From NCBI GenBank assembly GCA_023400405.1, contig JAEXFD010000030.1, forward strand, positions 231,212 through 295,211: a stretch of 64,000 nt of DNA, in the 5' to 3' direction. Below the pieces are notes generated by a model, which worked only from the letters and a program-made list of their open reading frames with translations, did not search any database and was not told where the DNA came from. Shown one piece after another: positions 16,306 through 24,267 of this stretch. How positions within the stretch are numbered: the stretch's first letter is position 1; every line of letters starts with the position of its first letter. A program made the position numbers and the translations under genes. This DNA is from Pseudomonadota bacterium (GTDB taxonomy: Bacteria; Pseudomonadota; Alphaproteobacteria; Sphingomonadales; Sphingomonadaceae).

Positions 16306-17703
16306 TCAGCCGCGAAGCGGCAGGCTGAAGACGAAGCGCGCGCCCATGCCGAGCTCGCTATCGACGATCAAGTCACCGCCCATCGCGCGCGCCAGCCGGC
16401 GGGCAATGTAGAGCCCCAGTCCGCTGCCGCCGGGCTCGGTGGGATCGACCCGGCCGAACTTGGCGAATATCTTCTCCTGATCGGCCTCGGCGATGCCCTT
16501 GCCCTGATCGGCGACGATCACATGGCCGTGCGTCTCGTCACGCTCGATGCGGATCCAGACCATGCCGCCCGCCGGCGAATAGCGCACGGCGTTGCCGATG
16601 AGATTGACCAGCACCTGGAGCGCGCGGCGGAATTCCCCGGTCACTTCCAGGCTTTCGTCCACTGCCGGCTTGTCGATCCGGACCTGCGCCTGGGCGGCGC
16701 GAACCGCGAGCAGCCCCGCAGCACGGCGCGCGACGTCAGCCAGATCGAGCGGCTCGGTCTCGATCGCGAAATCCTCGCGCTCGATCGCCTGCAGATCGAC
16801 CAGATCGTCGACCAGCCCGAGCAGATGACGGCCGGCATTGGCGATGTCGCTCGCATATTCGGCGTAGTCGGGCTTGAGCGGCCCTTCCGTCTGCGCGCTG
16901 ATCGAATCGGCATTGGCGATGATCTTGCCGAGCGGCCCGCGCAGCGCGCGATCGAGGCGCTGGCTGAAGGAATCGGGAAAGCCGCCGAACGGCACTTCCG
17001 CGCCCGGCAGCGGCGCATCGGGGCCCGCCGCGGCGGGCGGCGCCGCATCGAGCATGTGCGCAGCGCCGACGAAGCCGGCAAAGCGCCCGCCGGGATCGGT
17101 ACGCGGCGTGGCGGCGAGGCGGACCATCCGGCCCGTGCCGCGCAGCTCGGCCTTCTGCCCATCGAACCGCGCCTGGGCAGCAACGGCGCTGAGGATCGGC
17201 AGGTTGCCGAGATCGTCCTGGGCGAGGCTGAACAGGCGAGTGAGCGGCTGGCCGAGCATTGCCGATCCGTCAAAGCCATAGCGCGCGCCCGCCTCGATCG
17301 AGAGGAAGGTGATGCGCAGCGTCGCGTCGGTCTCCCACAGCCAATCGGCGGCCGAGCGGAAGAAATCGCCGTCGCGATCTGGCTCGCTGGCCGGCGCGCG
17401 CCAGCCGGGACGCGGGCGCCAGCCACTGACTTCGAGGCGGACGCCGCCGCGATCGGGCTCGGCACGCACCCAAAGCTCGAGATCATCCTCCCCGTCGGCG
17501 GCGATGACGTTGCGCGAAATGGCAATGCCAAGGCGCTGGGCGAGCCTCGCCAGCGTCGCGACCTGCGGGACGGCGAGCGGCGTGCCGAGCGCGCCGCCGG
17601 CACGCTCGTTGAGTTCGATCAGGCGCGGCTCGGCCTCGATCAGCCGTCCTTCGCCGTCGGTGCGCCCGATCGCGAGCGGCAGGCTGGGATCGATCGCGTT
17701 CAC
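16306..17703 (-). CDS. PAS-type sensor kinase-like protein lacking the phospho-acceptor histidine
   Basis: A 465-residue soluble protein with an N-terminal sensory region, a PAS-like domain (~110-215), a dimerisation helix pair and a HATPase_c domain. The ATP-binding boxes look intact (NLIGNAVRYSP, VADQGKGIAE, GGSGLGLYIARR). In the H-box, however, the expected SHELRxPL reads DRALRGPL, so arginine (CGC) replaces the catalytic histidine. It may be a regulatory pseudokinase. GTG 17703 overlaps the end of the DUF2336 gene by four bases (GTGA), implying coupled translation and a joint function. Confidence 0.82.
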   Translation of the reverse strand: MNAIDPSLPLAIGRTDGEGRLIEAEPRLIELNERAGGALGTPLAVPQVATLARLAQRLGIAISRNVIAADGEDDLELWVRAEPDRGGVRLEVSGWRPRPGWRAPASEPDRDGDFFRSAADWLWETDATLRITFLSIEAGARYGFDGSAMLGQPLTRLFSLAQDDLGNLPILSAVAAQARFDGQKAELRGTGRMVRLAATPRTDPGGRFAGFVGAAHMLDAAPPAAAGPDAPLPGAEVPFGGFPDSFSQRLDRALRGPLGKIIANADSISAQTEGPLKPDYAEYASDIANAGRHLLGLVDDLVDLQAIEREDFAIETEPLDLADVARRAAGLLAVRAAQAQVRIDKPAVDESLEVTGEFRRALQVLVNLIGNAVRYSPAGGMVWIRIERDETHGHVIVADQGKGIAEADQEKIFAKFGRVDPTEPGGSGLGLYIARRLARAMGGDLIVDSELGMGARFVFSLPLRG

Positions 17704-18800
17704 CGCGTGCCTCCGCGATCGAGCGCGATGACGGCGGCGCGATAATCCGGGTGAAGCTTGAGCGGCGCCAGCGCATCGCGCGCCTCGGCGGCGGCAATCG
17801 CGGCAATCGTATCGAGCGTGTCCGCAAAGCTTTCGAGGTCGCGCCGCGGATCGGCCTCGCTCAGCGCATAGCCGATCTGCGCGACCGAGGCGCGCGGCAG
17901 ATCGAGCGCGCGCAGGGCGAGCCAGAGACGGTCGCCCGCCGGATCGAGCACCATCTCGCGCGCGATCGGATACGGCATGCCGAGCGCATGGGCGAGCAGC
18001 GCGACGAACAGCACGATGCGCCGATCGCCCAGCGCCTCGACGAGCAGCTCGGGCAGTTCGCCGGACTGAGCATCGATCGCCCCCGCAAAGCGCAGCGCCA
18101 CCGCTTCCAGCCGATTGCCCTCGTCATAGGCGGAGAGGCTGCGCAGGGCGGCCTCGGACAGCGCCTGATCGAGCGCAGCGCTTGGCGCCTCCACGCGGCC
18201 TCGCAGTGCGGCGGCCACCCACCAGGCGAGCCGGTGATGGAGTTCGGCGGGCAGTTCGGTCTGCACCAGGCCCGTGTCGGGCGTGGCGCGGCGACGGCTT
18301 TCGGCGATCAGCACCGCCATTGCGCTCGCCGCGACGACGCGATCGGGATGCTGGACGAAGCGATTGATCAGGCTCGGCCGCTCGGGATCGTCAGGCGCCG
18401 TCATCGGCAGCGCAGCGCCGAGCAGCTCCTGGCGCACGCGACCGACCAGCTCGGCCATCAGCTCGGGATCGCGCAGCAGGCCCGAGCGCGCGAGCCGCGC
18501 CTGGGCCGAGGCGCCGGGCGCGGCAAGGGCGGCGACGAGCTGGGCCTCGCCCTTGGCCGAGAGCAGCCGCACCGCATGCTCGCGAATCTCGCCCTCGACC
18601 GTCGCGACCAGTCCGGCGAGCAGGGTGGCAAGGCCGGCGCGGAGGTGCTCGTCGAGCCGAGCGTCCTCCGGCAGGAAGAAATCGTCGATCGCGACCATCA
18701 GCCCGTGATAGGCGCGCGTCTCCGCAGCCGCCGCACGCGCGAGCAGCTTGCTGGCGCTGGCGTTCACGTCGCCGCGCATGTCGACGGGGTTGTCCGACAT
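17700..18800 (-). CDS. DUF2336 domain-containing protein
   Basis: A 366-residue, largely alpha-helical, alanine- and leucine-rich cytoplasmic protein matching the alphaproteobacterial DUF2336 type, with HEAT-like helical repeats. Its function is not established. No catalytic motif or membrane segment is visible. The ATG at 18800 is preferred to an in-frame GTG at 18809. It is translationally coupled to the downstream histidine-less kinase, and a physical or regulatory partnership is likely by context. Confidence 0.78.
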   Translation of the reverse strand: MSDNPVDMRGDVNASASKLLARAAAAETRAYHGLMVAIDDFFLPEDARLDEHLRAGLATLLAGLVATVEGEIREHAVRLLSAKGEAQLVAALAAPGASAQARLARSGLLRDPELMAELVGRVRQELLGAALPMTAPDDPERPSLINRFVQHPDRVVAASAMAVLIAESRRRATPDTGLVQTELPAELHHRLAWWVAAALRGRVEAPSAALDQALSEAALRSLSAYDEGNRLEAVALRFAGAIDAQSGELPELLVEALGDRRIVLFVALLAHALGMPYPIAREMVLDPAGDRLWLALRALDLPRASVAQIGYALSEADPRRDLESFADTLDTIAAIAAAEARDALAPLKLHPDYRAAVIALDRGGTR

Positions 18801-18836
18801 CCGCGGCACGCTAGCCGATCTGTCGTTAAAACGGGA

Positions 18837-20018
18837 CTAAGCTTTTTTGCGCGTACTTTCGACCGCGGCGGCGAGCGTCGCGAAGGCGTAGAGCGTGACC
18901 GCGGCGAGTCCCAGCTTCGTCAGTCCCGCGACAGAAAATGGCGCAAATATAAGCATTTGCGCTGAAGGACTTGCCCACCAGCGATGGGCTGAGACGGGCA
19001 CGCGCTCGGCCAGCAACTGGGTCGCGACCCCCGTCAACGCAAGCAGCGGAGCGGCCTCCGACCCCGTGCTTTGCCACTGCACGAATCCCGAAAGGAGAAT
19101 GATTCCCGAAAAGAGACAGAAGATCGCCGACTCGAGCAAAAAAGCCCGGCGATCTTCGCCGCGCAGCACGGCGAGCGCCGATCCGCAGGCCAGGATGGCC
19201 GTGCCAGCCAGCGCGACGATCGATCCGGTCGCAAGCCATCCCAGGCCCGCGCCGACCAGCGCGAGCAGCGAAACCACCCCGCCCGCAGCAGTCACCGCCC
19301 AACCCGGGACATTCCGCCCGACCAGTTCCGGCAGAATCAGCCGCGCGGCGCGGGTGAAGACCCAGCGATCGGCCCAGTTCGTCCGCCGCTCGGTCAGCGC
19401 CGCGAGCACGCCGGTGTTGCGCGCGGCAAGCCCGGTCGTCGTCCGCTCGACGCCGTGGCCGCCCTTGAGCCAGCCGGCCGTGAGCGGGACATGCTCGGCA
19501 CCGGACTGCGCCGCGACGCGCAGCAGCGCCGACTGGAAGTCGTAATCCTCGGGCATGTGCGCGATCTCGGCGAGCTGATCGAGCGAGATGCGCGCGATCC
19601 CGGCCCAGCTGTCGCGCATGTCGATCCGCTCGATCGCGGCGGGCGAGCTGGGATCGTCGGTGACGAGCAGCGCCTGCGCGCCCTCCCCGCCCATCTTGTC
19701 CATCACCGGATCGGTGGTGACCAGCCCGTCGGCGATCACCAGCACGCGCGATCCGGGCGCGATCTTCTCGGCCGCCTCCTCGGCGGAGCGGACGATCTCG
19801 ATGCGCGGATGGCGCTTGGCGGCGCGGTTGACCGCGGCAAGCAGTGCCGGCGTCATCCGCCCGACCGCGACGAGAACATGCTCGGCGCCGGCGCCGAACA
19901 GCAGCCGCGCCTGATATTCGAGCAGCGTCATGCCGCCGAACGGCAGCGTCGCCATCAGCGTCCCCGGGCGGTCCTCCGCCTCCTCGACTGCGAAGATCAG
20001 CCCCGCCAGCATCGCCAT
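18837..20018 (-). CDS. Membrane protein with degenerate nucleotidyltransferase and CDP-alcohol transferase-like halves
   Basis: A 393-residue protein I cannot assign confidently. The N-terminal ~200 residues resemble a sugar nucleotidyltransferase fold (LPFGGMTLLEYQARLLFGAG, VLVIADGLVTTDP) but lack the usual GxGxR nucleotide loop. The C-terminal ~190 residues contain about five membrane segments arranged like a CDP-alcohol phosphatidyltransferase, yet the DGxxAR...GxxxD catalytic motif is absent (ACGSALAVLRGE at the expected place). It recalls bifunctional inositol-phosphate cytidylyltransferase/synthases in a decayed or repurposed form; that relation is inference. The start at 20018 lies 19 bases after the NamZ-like gene. 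Confidence 0.6.
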   Translation of the reverse strand: MAMLAGLIFAVEEAEDRPGTLMATLPFGGMTLLEYQARLLFGAGAEHVLVAVGRMTPALLAAVNRAAKRHPRIEIVRSAEEAAEKIAPGSRVLVIADGLVTTDPVMDKMGGEGAQALLVTDDPSSPAAIERIDMRDSWAGIARISLDQLAEIAHMPEDYDFQSALLRVAAQSGAEHVPLTAGWLKGGHGVERTTTGLAARNTGVLAALTERRTNWADRWVFTRAARLILPELVGRNVPGWAVTAAGGVVSLLALVGAGLGWLATGSIVALAGTAILACGSALAVLRGEDRRAFLLESAIFCLFSGIILLSGFVQWQSTGSEAAPLLALTGVATQLLAERVPVSAHRWWASPSAQMLIFAPFSVAGLTKLGLAAVTLYAFATLAAAVESTRKKA

Positions 20019-20037
20019 GCTCGTTATTCGCTTTCGC

Positions 20038-21234
20038 TCAGTACAGCAAATGCGGGGCGCGGGCGGCTTCCCAGGCGGCTTCGTCGGGCTGCGCGCGCGC
20101 ATCGAGGTCGCCCGGCAGCGCGGCATCGTCCTCCACCCAGGCGCGCAGGTCGGGCCCGCCATTGATCACGTCGATCGCCAGCTTGTCGAAGACATATTCA
20201 TAGGGGAAGTCGCGCCACAGCGCGTAGCCGGGATAGAGATTGCGGATGGCCTTGAAGCCCAGCGCCTGGAGACGCCAGGGGCGGAAGGCGGCGTGATCGT
20301 ACGCCGCGCCCTCGGCATGGATGAACACGCCCGAGCAGAGCTGGCCGACATGCTTGTGGAAGGTGGGCTGGAACCAGATGTCGCGCAGCGTGCAGCCGGT
20401 CAGCCACTCAGGCGCCATCCGCCGCATCTCGGCGATCACCGCGCGGGCGTCGATATCGGGCGCACCGAACAGCTCGAGCGGACGGGTGGTGCCGCGCCCT
20501 TCGGAGAGCAGCGTCCCTTCCAGCATCACCGTGCCGGCATAGGCGCGCGCCATGTTGACGTTCGCTGCATTGGGACTCGGATTGATCCAGGGGCGCTCGG
20601 GCGGCCAGCCGAAGCCCGGCGCGGCATCGGGCTGCCAGCCCTGCATTTCGATCACGCGATAATCGACGTCGAGGCCGAACTGGGCGATGAACCAATGGCC
20701 CATCTCGCCCAGCGTCATGCCGTGGCGCATCGGCATGGGGCCAGCGCCGACGAAGCTCTCCCAGCCGGGGAGCAGCGTGGTGCCCTCGATCGGCCGGCCG
20801 GCGGGATTGGGGCGATCGAGCACCCAGACGCTCTTGCCATGCGCGGCCGCGGCCTCGAGCACGTAGAGGAGCGTGGTGACGAAGGTGTAGATCCGGCAGC
20901 CCACGTCCTGGAGATCGACCAGCAGCACGTCGAACGTGCCCATCGACTGGCCGGTGGGGCGGCGGACTTCGCCGTAGAGGCTGAACACCGGCACGCCATA
21001 GGTCGGATCGGTGAAGTCCGGGGACTCCATCATATTGTCCTGCAAGTCGCCGCGGACGCCATGCTGCGGGCCGAACACCGCCGAGACGTTGAGCCCCGAT
21101 GCGACCAGCGCGTCGAGCGAGTGGGTGAGGTCCGCGGTCACCGAGGCGGGATGGGCGAGCAGCGCGACGCGCTTGCCCTCCAGCGGCTTGCGAAGCGCGG
21201 GGTCGGCGAGCAGGCGATCGATACCGAATTGCAT
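20038..21234 (-). CDS. DUF1343 / NamZ-type exo-beta-N-acetylmuramidase
   Basis: A 398-residue protein of the DUF1343 family, whose characterised member NamZ removes terminal N-acetylmuramic acid from peptidoglycan fragments. Family features are FGPQHGVRGD, VLLVDLQDVGCRIYTF, LDRPNPAGR, MRHGMTLGE and INPSPNAAN. No obvious signal peptide is present from ATG 21234, so it may be cytoplasmic or exported by another route. It is the first of four same-strand genes with gaps of 19 and 36 bases and then a 4-base overlap. The exact substrate is not shown. Confidence 0.85.
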   Translation of the reverse strand: MQFGIDRLLADPALRKPLEGKRVALLAHPASVTADLTHSLDALVASGLNVSAVFGPQHGVRGDLQDNMMESPDFTDPTYGVPVFSLYGEVRRPTGQSMGTFDVLLVDLQDVGCRIYTFVTTLLYVLEAAAAHGKSVWVLDRPNPAGRPIEGTTLLPGWESFVGAGPMPMRHGMTLGEMGHWFIAQFGLDVDYRVIEMQGWQPDAAPGFGWPPERPWINPSPNAANVNMARAYAGTVMLEGTLLSEGRGTTRPLELFGAPDIDARAVIAEMRRMAPEWLTGCTLRDIWFQPTFHKHVGQLCSGVFIHAEGAAYDHAAFRPWRLQALGFKAIRNLYPGYALWRDFPYEYVFDKLAIDVINGGPDLRAWVEDDAALPGDLDARAQPDEAAWEAARAPHLLY

Positions 21235-21331
21235 GCGCGCGGTGCTGCCGGGACTTGCCGCGCGACGCAAGCCGGATCATCGCGCGGTCTGGTGGGTGGA
21301 CGCTTCGACAACGCAATTGAAGGAAACGTCG

Positions 21332-21802
21332 ATGCTTCGCTCCATCCTGCTCGGAATCGTCGCGGGCGCACGTTCAATGACGCCGCTGGCGATCGTCGCC
21401 AATGCCGCGCGTACCGGCACGCTGCCGCGCGACGACAATGCGCCGCACCTGCTCTCCCATCCGCTCGCTTCGGCCGGGGCGACGGCGCTGGCGGTGTACG
21501 AGATGGTCGGCGACAAGCAGAAGAGCGCGCCGGACCGGATCATCCCGCCGGCAGTGATCGTCCGCAGCCTCAACGCCGCCTTTGCCGGCATGGTCCTCGC
21601 CCCGCGCCGCGAGCGTTTCGCGGCGGCGGCGGTGACGGGTGCGACGGCGGTGCTCGCCTCCTATGCCACGTTCGGGGCGCGGAAATGGGCGATGCGGCGT
21701 TTCGGACGAGTGGCGAGCGGGTTCGTCGAGGATACGATCGTGCTGTCGGCGGCCATCGCGGCGGCCCGGGCACCGATGCCGAAGGTGTTTGCCACGGCAT
21801 GA
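21332..21802 (+). CDS. DUF4126-type small membrane protein
   Basis: A 156-residue protein with about four moderately hydrophobic segments, starting LRSILLGIVAGARSMTPLAIV, the opening typical of DUF4126 proteins. Its function is unknown; it is probably in the inner membrane. AAGGAA at 21320-21325 precedes the ATG at 21332 by six bases. It is divergent from the NamZ-like gene, with 97 bases between them that must hold both promoters. Confidence 0.7.
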   Translation: MLRSILLGIVAGARSMTPLAIVANAARTGTLPRDDNAPHLLSHPLASAGATALAVYEMVGDKQKSAPDRIIPPAVIVRSLNAAFAGMVLAPRRERFAAAAVTGATAVLASYATFGARKWAMRRFGRVASGFVEDTIVLSAAIAAARAPMPKVFATA

Positions 21803-21860
21803 CAGCCGCCGTTCTTGCCGGGGCATGCCCCCCCGGAGTTCTTGGCGCGGCATAACCTAC

Positions 21861-21955
21861 CCCCGTTCGCCCTGAGCTTGTCGAAGGGCGGTCTTGTTTC
21901 GGCATGCGGGGGTAAAAAGAAGAACCGCCCTTCGACAAGCTCAGGGCGAACGGGG
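21861..21955. repeat. Dispersed inverted repeat (GTTCGCCCTGAGCTTGTCGA family), copy 1
   Basis: Two 32-base arms (21861-21892 and 21924-21955), complementary throughout, flank a ~31-base loop. The arm core CGTTCGCCCTGAGCTTGTCG also occurs at 39.0 kb, showing a dispersed family. It lies between two convergent genes and may act as a bidirectional terminator. Confidence 0.8.
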
Positions 21956-21960
21956 GGAGT

Positions 21961-22461
21961 TTAGCGCTCGAGCACGAAACCGGCCGATGCGTGAAAATCG
22001 GGCCGTTCGCCGGGGTGGGCCAGCGCCCAGAAGGATTTGGTGCCGTCCCCCTCTTCGATCACCGCAGTGATGCCGACACGCCAGGGTGCTGACGGGAGGG
22101 CTGACAGGTCCATCGCGATCCGCACCCCCTCCCCGGCAACTTCGATCCGCGGCGGATCGAGCGGGAGGTCTGCCATTCCCGAGCGATAGCCGTCGAAACG
22201 ATAGGCCGCCCATTGTCCCGAGGGCGCGAAGTTGAATTCGAAATAGCCCTCGCCTCCCTCGGGCTGGATGAACAGCTCGAAGCAGGTGGTGCGCCAGAGC
22301 TCGTCGGTGCGCAGCGGTTCGCCCGGTGGCGCCATCCGCACCGGCCCCCCCAGGATGCGATAGGTCAGCTCGCTGGGTCCGCGGCACAGGGTGCCGGTGA
22401 CGTGCAGGCCGGTCACCGCGAGGGGCGGTGCGGCCGGCTGCGGCGTGAGAGTCTCGTTCAT
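21961..22461 (-). CDS. DOMON-like domain protein
   Basis: A 166-residue beta-rich protein resembling the DOMON-like proteins of Sphingomonadales (DELWRTTCFELFIQP, GYFEFNFAPSGQWAAYRFDGYR). Related DOMON domains bind heme or sugars; a ligand is not evident here. There is no signal peptide, so it is probably cytoplasmic. ATG 22461 is chosen because it overlaps the stop codon of a short upstream reading frame (ATGA), which has the better ribosome-binding site. ATG 22470 is an alternative. Confidence 0.72.
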   Translation of the reverse strand: MNETLTPQPAAPPLAVTGLHVTGTLCRGPSELTYRILGGPVRMAPPGEPLRTDELWRTTCFELFIQPEGGEGYFEFNFAPSGQWAAYRFDGYRSGMADLPLDPPRIEVAGEGVRIAMDLSALPSAPWRVGITAVIEEGDGTKSFWALAHPGERPDFHASAGFVLER

Positions 22462-22517
22462 GCCAGCCATCCCGGCACGAGCCACAGGGTCGCGGCAACG
22501 GTCAGTGCGTAGGTCAT
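22458..22517 (-). CDS. Micro-ORF (19 codons), hydrophobic, coupled to the DOMON-like gene
   Basis: Reading leftward from ATG 22517, a 19-residue hydrophobic peptide (MTYALTVAATLWLVPGWLA) is preceded by an excellent ribosome-binding site (AGGAGAGAGGC before ATG). It ends in TGA that overlaps the DOMON-like start codon (ATGA). It could be a small membrane peptide or a translational-coupling leader. It is not similar to anything I recognise, and its short length makes it uncertain. Confidence 0.45.
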   Translation of the reverse strand: MTYALTVAATLWLVPGWLA

Positions 22518-22611
22518 GCCTCTCTCCTAACCGCGCCCGAGGCTGGCGTCACGCAGTGCGACGCAGCGTGGGGATGACGCGCCGCCGCGCTTTGGCTATG
22601 CGGCGGCCATC

Positions 22612-23838
22612 ATGACCGAGCACAAGTCCGAATTGCTCCGCCTGCTCACCGCACGCGGCTATATCCACCAGGTGACCGATGCCGAGGGGCTCGACGGCCT
22701 CGCGGCGCGCCAGGTGGTGCCGGGCTATATCGGCTTCGACGCGACCGCGCCCTCGCTCCATGTCGGCAATCTCGTCTCGGTGATGCTGCTGCGCCGGCTC
22801 CAGCAGGCCGGGCAAAAGCCGATCGTGCTGATGGGCGGCGGCACCACCAAGGTGGGCGACCCTTCGGGCAAGGACGAGATCCGCAAGCTGCTCGACGAGG
22901 ACGGCATCGCCGCCAACATCGCCTCGATCCGCCGGATCTTCGAACGGTTCCTGACCTTCGGCGACGGGCCGACCGACGCCGTGCTGGTCAACAATGCCGA
23001 TTGGCTCGACCGGCTCGAATACATCCCGTTCCTGCGCGACGTCGGGCGGCACTTCACGATCAACCGCATGCTCACCTTCGATTCGGTGAAGCTGCGCCTC
23101 GATCGCGAGCAGCCGCTGACCTTCCTCGAATTCAACTACATGATCCTTCAGGCCTATGATTTCCTGGAGCTGTCGCGCCGCCGCGGCTGCCGCCTGCAAA
23201 TGGGCGGATCGGATCAGTGGGGCAATATCGTCAACGGCATCGAGCTGACGCGCCGGATCGACGGGGCCGAGCTGTTCGGCGTCACCACGCCGCTGATCAC
23301 CAAGGCGGACGGCAGCAAGATGGGCAAGTCGGTGAACGGCGCCGTCTGGCTGCACGAGGACCAGCTTTCGCATTACGATTACTGGCAATTCTGGCGGAAC
23401 ACCGACGATCGCGACGTCGGCAAGTTCCTGCGCCTGTTCACCGACGTGCCGCTCGACGAGATCGCCCGGCTCGAAGCGCTCGAGGGCGCGGAGATCAACC
23501 GCGCCAAGGAAGTGCTCGCCAACGAAGCGACGGCCTTGTGCCGCGGCCGTGCCGCCGCCGAGGAAGCCGCCGAGACTGCGCGCCGGACCTTTGCCGAGGG
23601 CGGCACGGGCGAATCGCTGCCGACGCACGCAGTTGCGGGCGGCAGCATTTCGATCGTCGAGGCGAGCAAGGCGCTCGGCTTCGCCGCCTCGAACAACGAG
23701 GCGCGGCGCAAGATCGCCGAGGGGGCCGTGCGGGTGAACGACGCGGCGGTGACCGATCCGGCCTTCACGATCGCAGTCTCGGAGCCCGTGAAGCTCAGCA
23801 TGGGCAAGAAGCGCCACGGCCTGCTCGTCCCCGCCTGA
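22612..23838 (+). CDS. tyrS: Tyrosyl-tRNA synthetase
   Basis: TyrS charges tRNA-Tyr with tyrosine. The 408-residue protein has the class I motifs: the HIGH-like element in APSLHVGNLVS and the KMSKS-like element in DGSKMGKSVNGAVW. A C-terminal S4-type RNA-binding region (~345-408, ASNNEARRKIAEGAVRVND) is present, as in most bacterial TyrS. The start at ATG 22612 lacks a strong ribosome-binding site. It is divergent from the DOMON-like gene and its micro-ORF. Confidence 0.96.
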   Translation: MTEHKSELLRLLTARGYIHQVTDAEGLDGLAARQVVPGYIGFDATAPSLHVGNLVSVMLLRRLQQAGQKPIVLMGGGTTKVGDPSGKDEIRKLLDEDGIAANIASIRRIFERFLTFGDGPTDAVLVNNADWLDRLEYIPFLRDVGRHFTINRMLTFDSVKLRLDREQPLTFLEFNYMILQAYDFLELSRRRGCRLQMGGSDQWGNIVNGIELTRRIDGAELFGVTTPLITKADGSKMGKSVNGAVWLHEDQLSHYDYWQFWRNTDDRDVGKFLRLFTDVPLDEIARLEALEGAEINRAKEVLANEATALCRGRAAAEEAAETARRTFAEGGTGESLPTHAVAGGSISIVEASKALGFAASNNEARRKIAEGAVRVNDAAVTDPAFTIAVSEPVKLSMGKKRHGLLVPA

Positions 23839-23942
23839 AAAAGGCGCGCGATAAGCTTGCATTAAGCAGCTTTGTTGCGACCGCATTCATCCGCCAGGCG
23901 CTATGCCGCAGGAGTACCTCAAGCGTTGATGTGAGGCGCCGC

Positions 23943-24266
23943 GTGCGTTTTGGAAGAGGCAATTTGGCGTATGCCGAGATCCGCCGTGAAGAGCGCGACG
24001 AGGTCCATTATCGCGCACGGGCGTTCGGACCGGATGCCAAGCCGGTCACGCTGCTGATCGTCAATATCTCCCCGCACGGATTGATGGCGCGTTGCGAGGC
24101 CCATTTCGAAATCGGCGACCGCTTCCGCGTCATCCTGCCGCACGCGGGCACGCTTGCCGCCGAGATCCGCTGGTCGCTGGGCGGCCGGATTGGCTGCCAG
24201 TTCGATCGCGCGATTGACCTGGCCGACTATTACGAGCTGCTCGCGACGATGGTGAAGGGCAAATAG
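23943..24266 (+). CDS. Single PilZ-domain protein
   Basis: A ~107-residue protein consisting of one PilZ domain with the c-di-GMP-binding motifs RREER near the start and NISPHG in the middle, followed by the barrel strands RVILPHAGTLAAEIRWS and IGCQFDRAI. It is a likely c-di-GMP receptor acting by binding a partner. The start is uncertain: GTG 23943 is used, GTG 23931 lies upstream, and TTG 23964 has the best ribosome-binding site (GGAAGAGG). It converges with recG with only one base between the stop codons. Confidence 0.82.
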   Translation: MRFGRGNLAYAEIRREERDEVHYRARAFGPDAKPVTLLIVNISPHGLMARCEAHFEIGDRFRVILPHAGTLAAEIRWSLGGRIGCQFDRAIDLADYYELLATMVKGK

Positions 24267-24267
24267 C

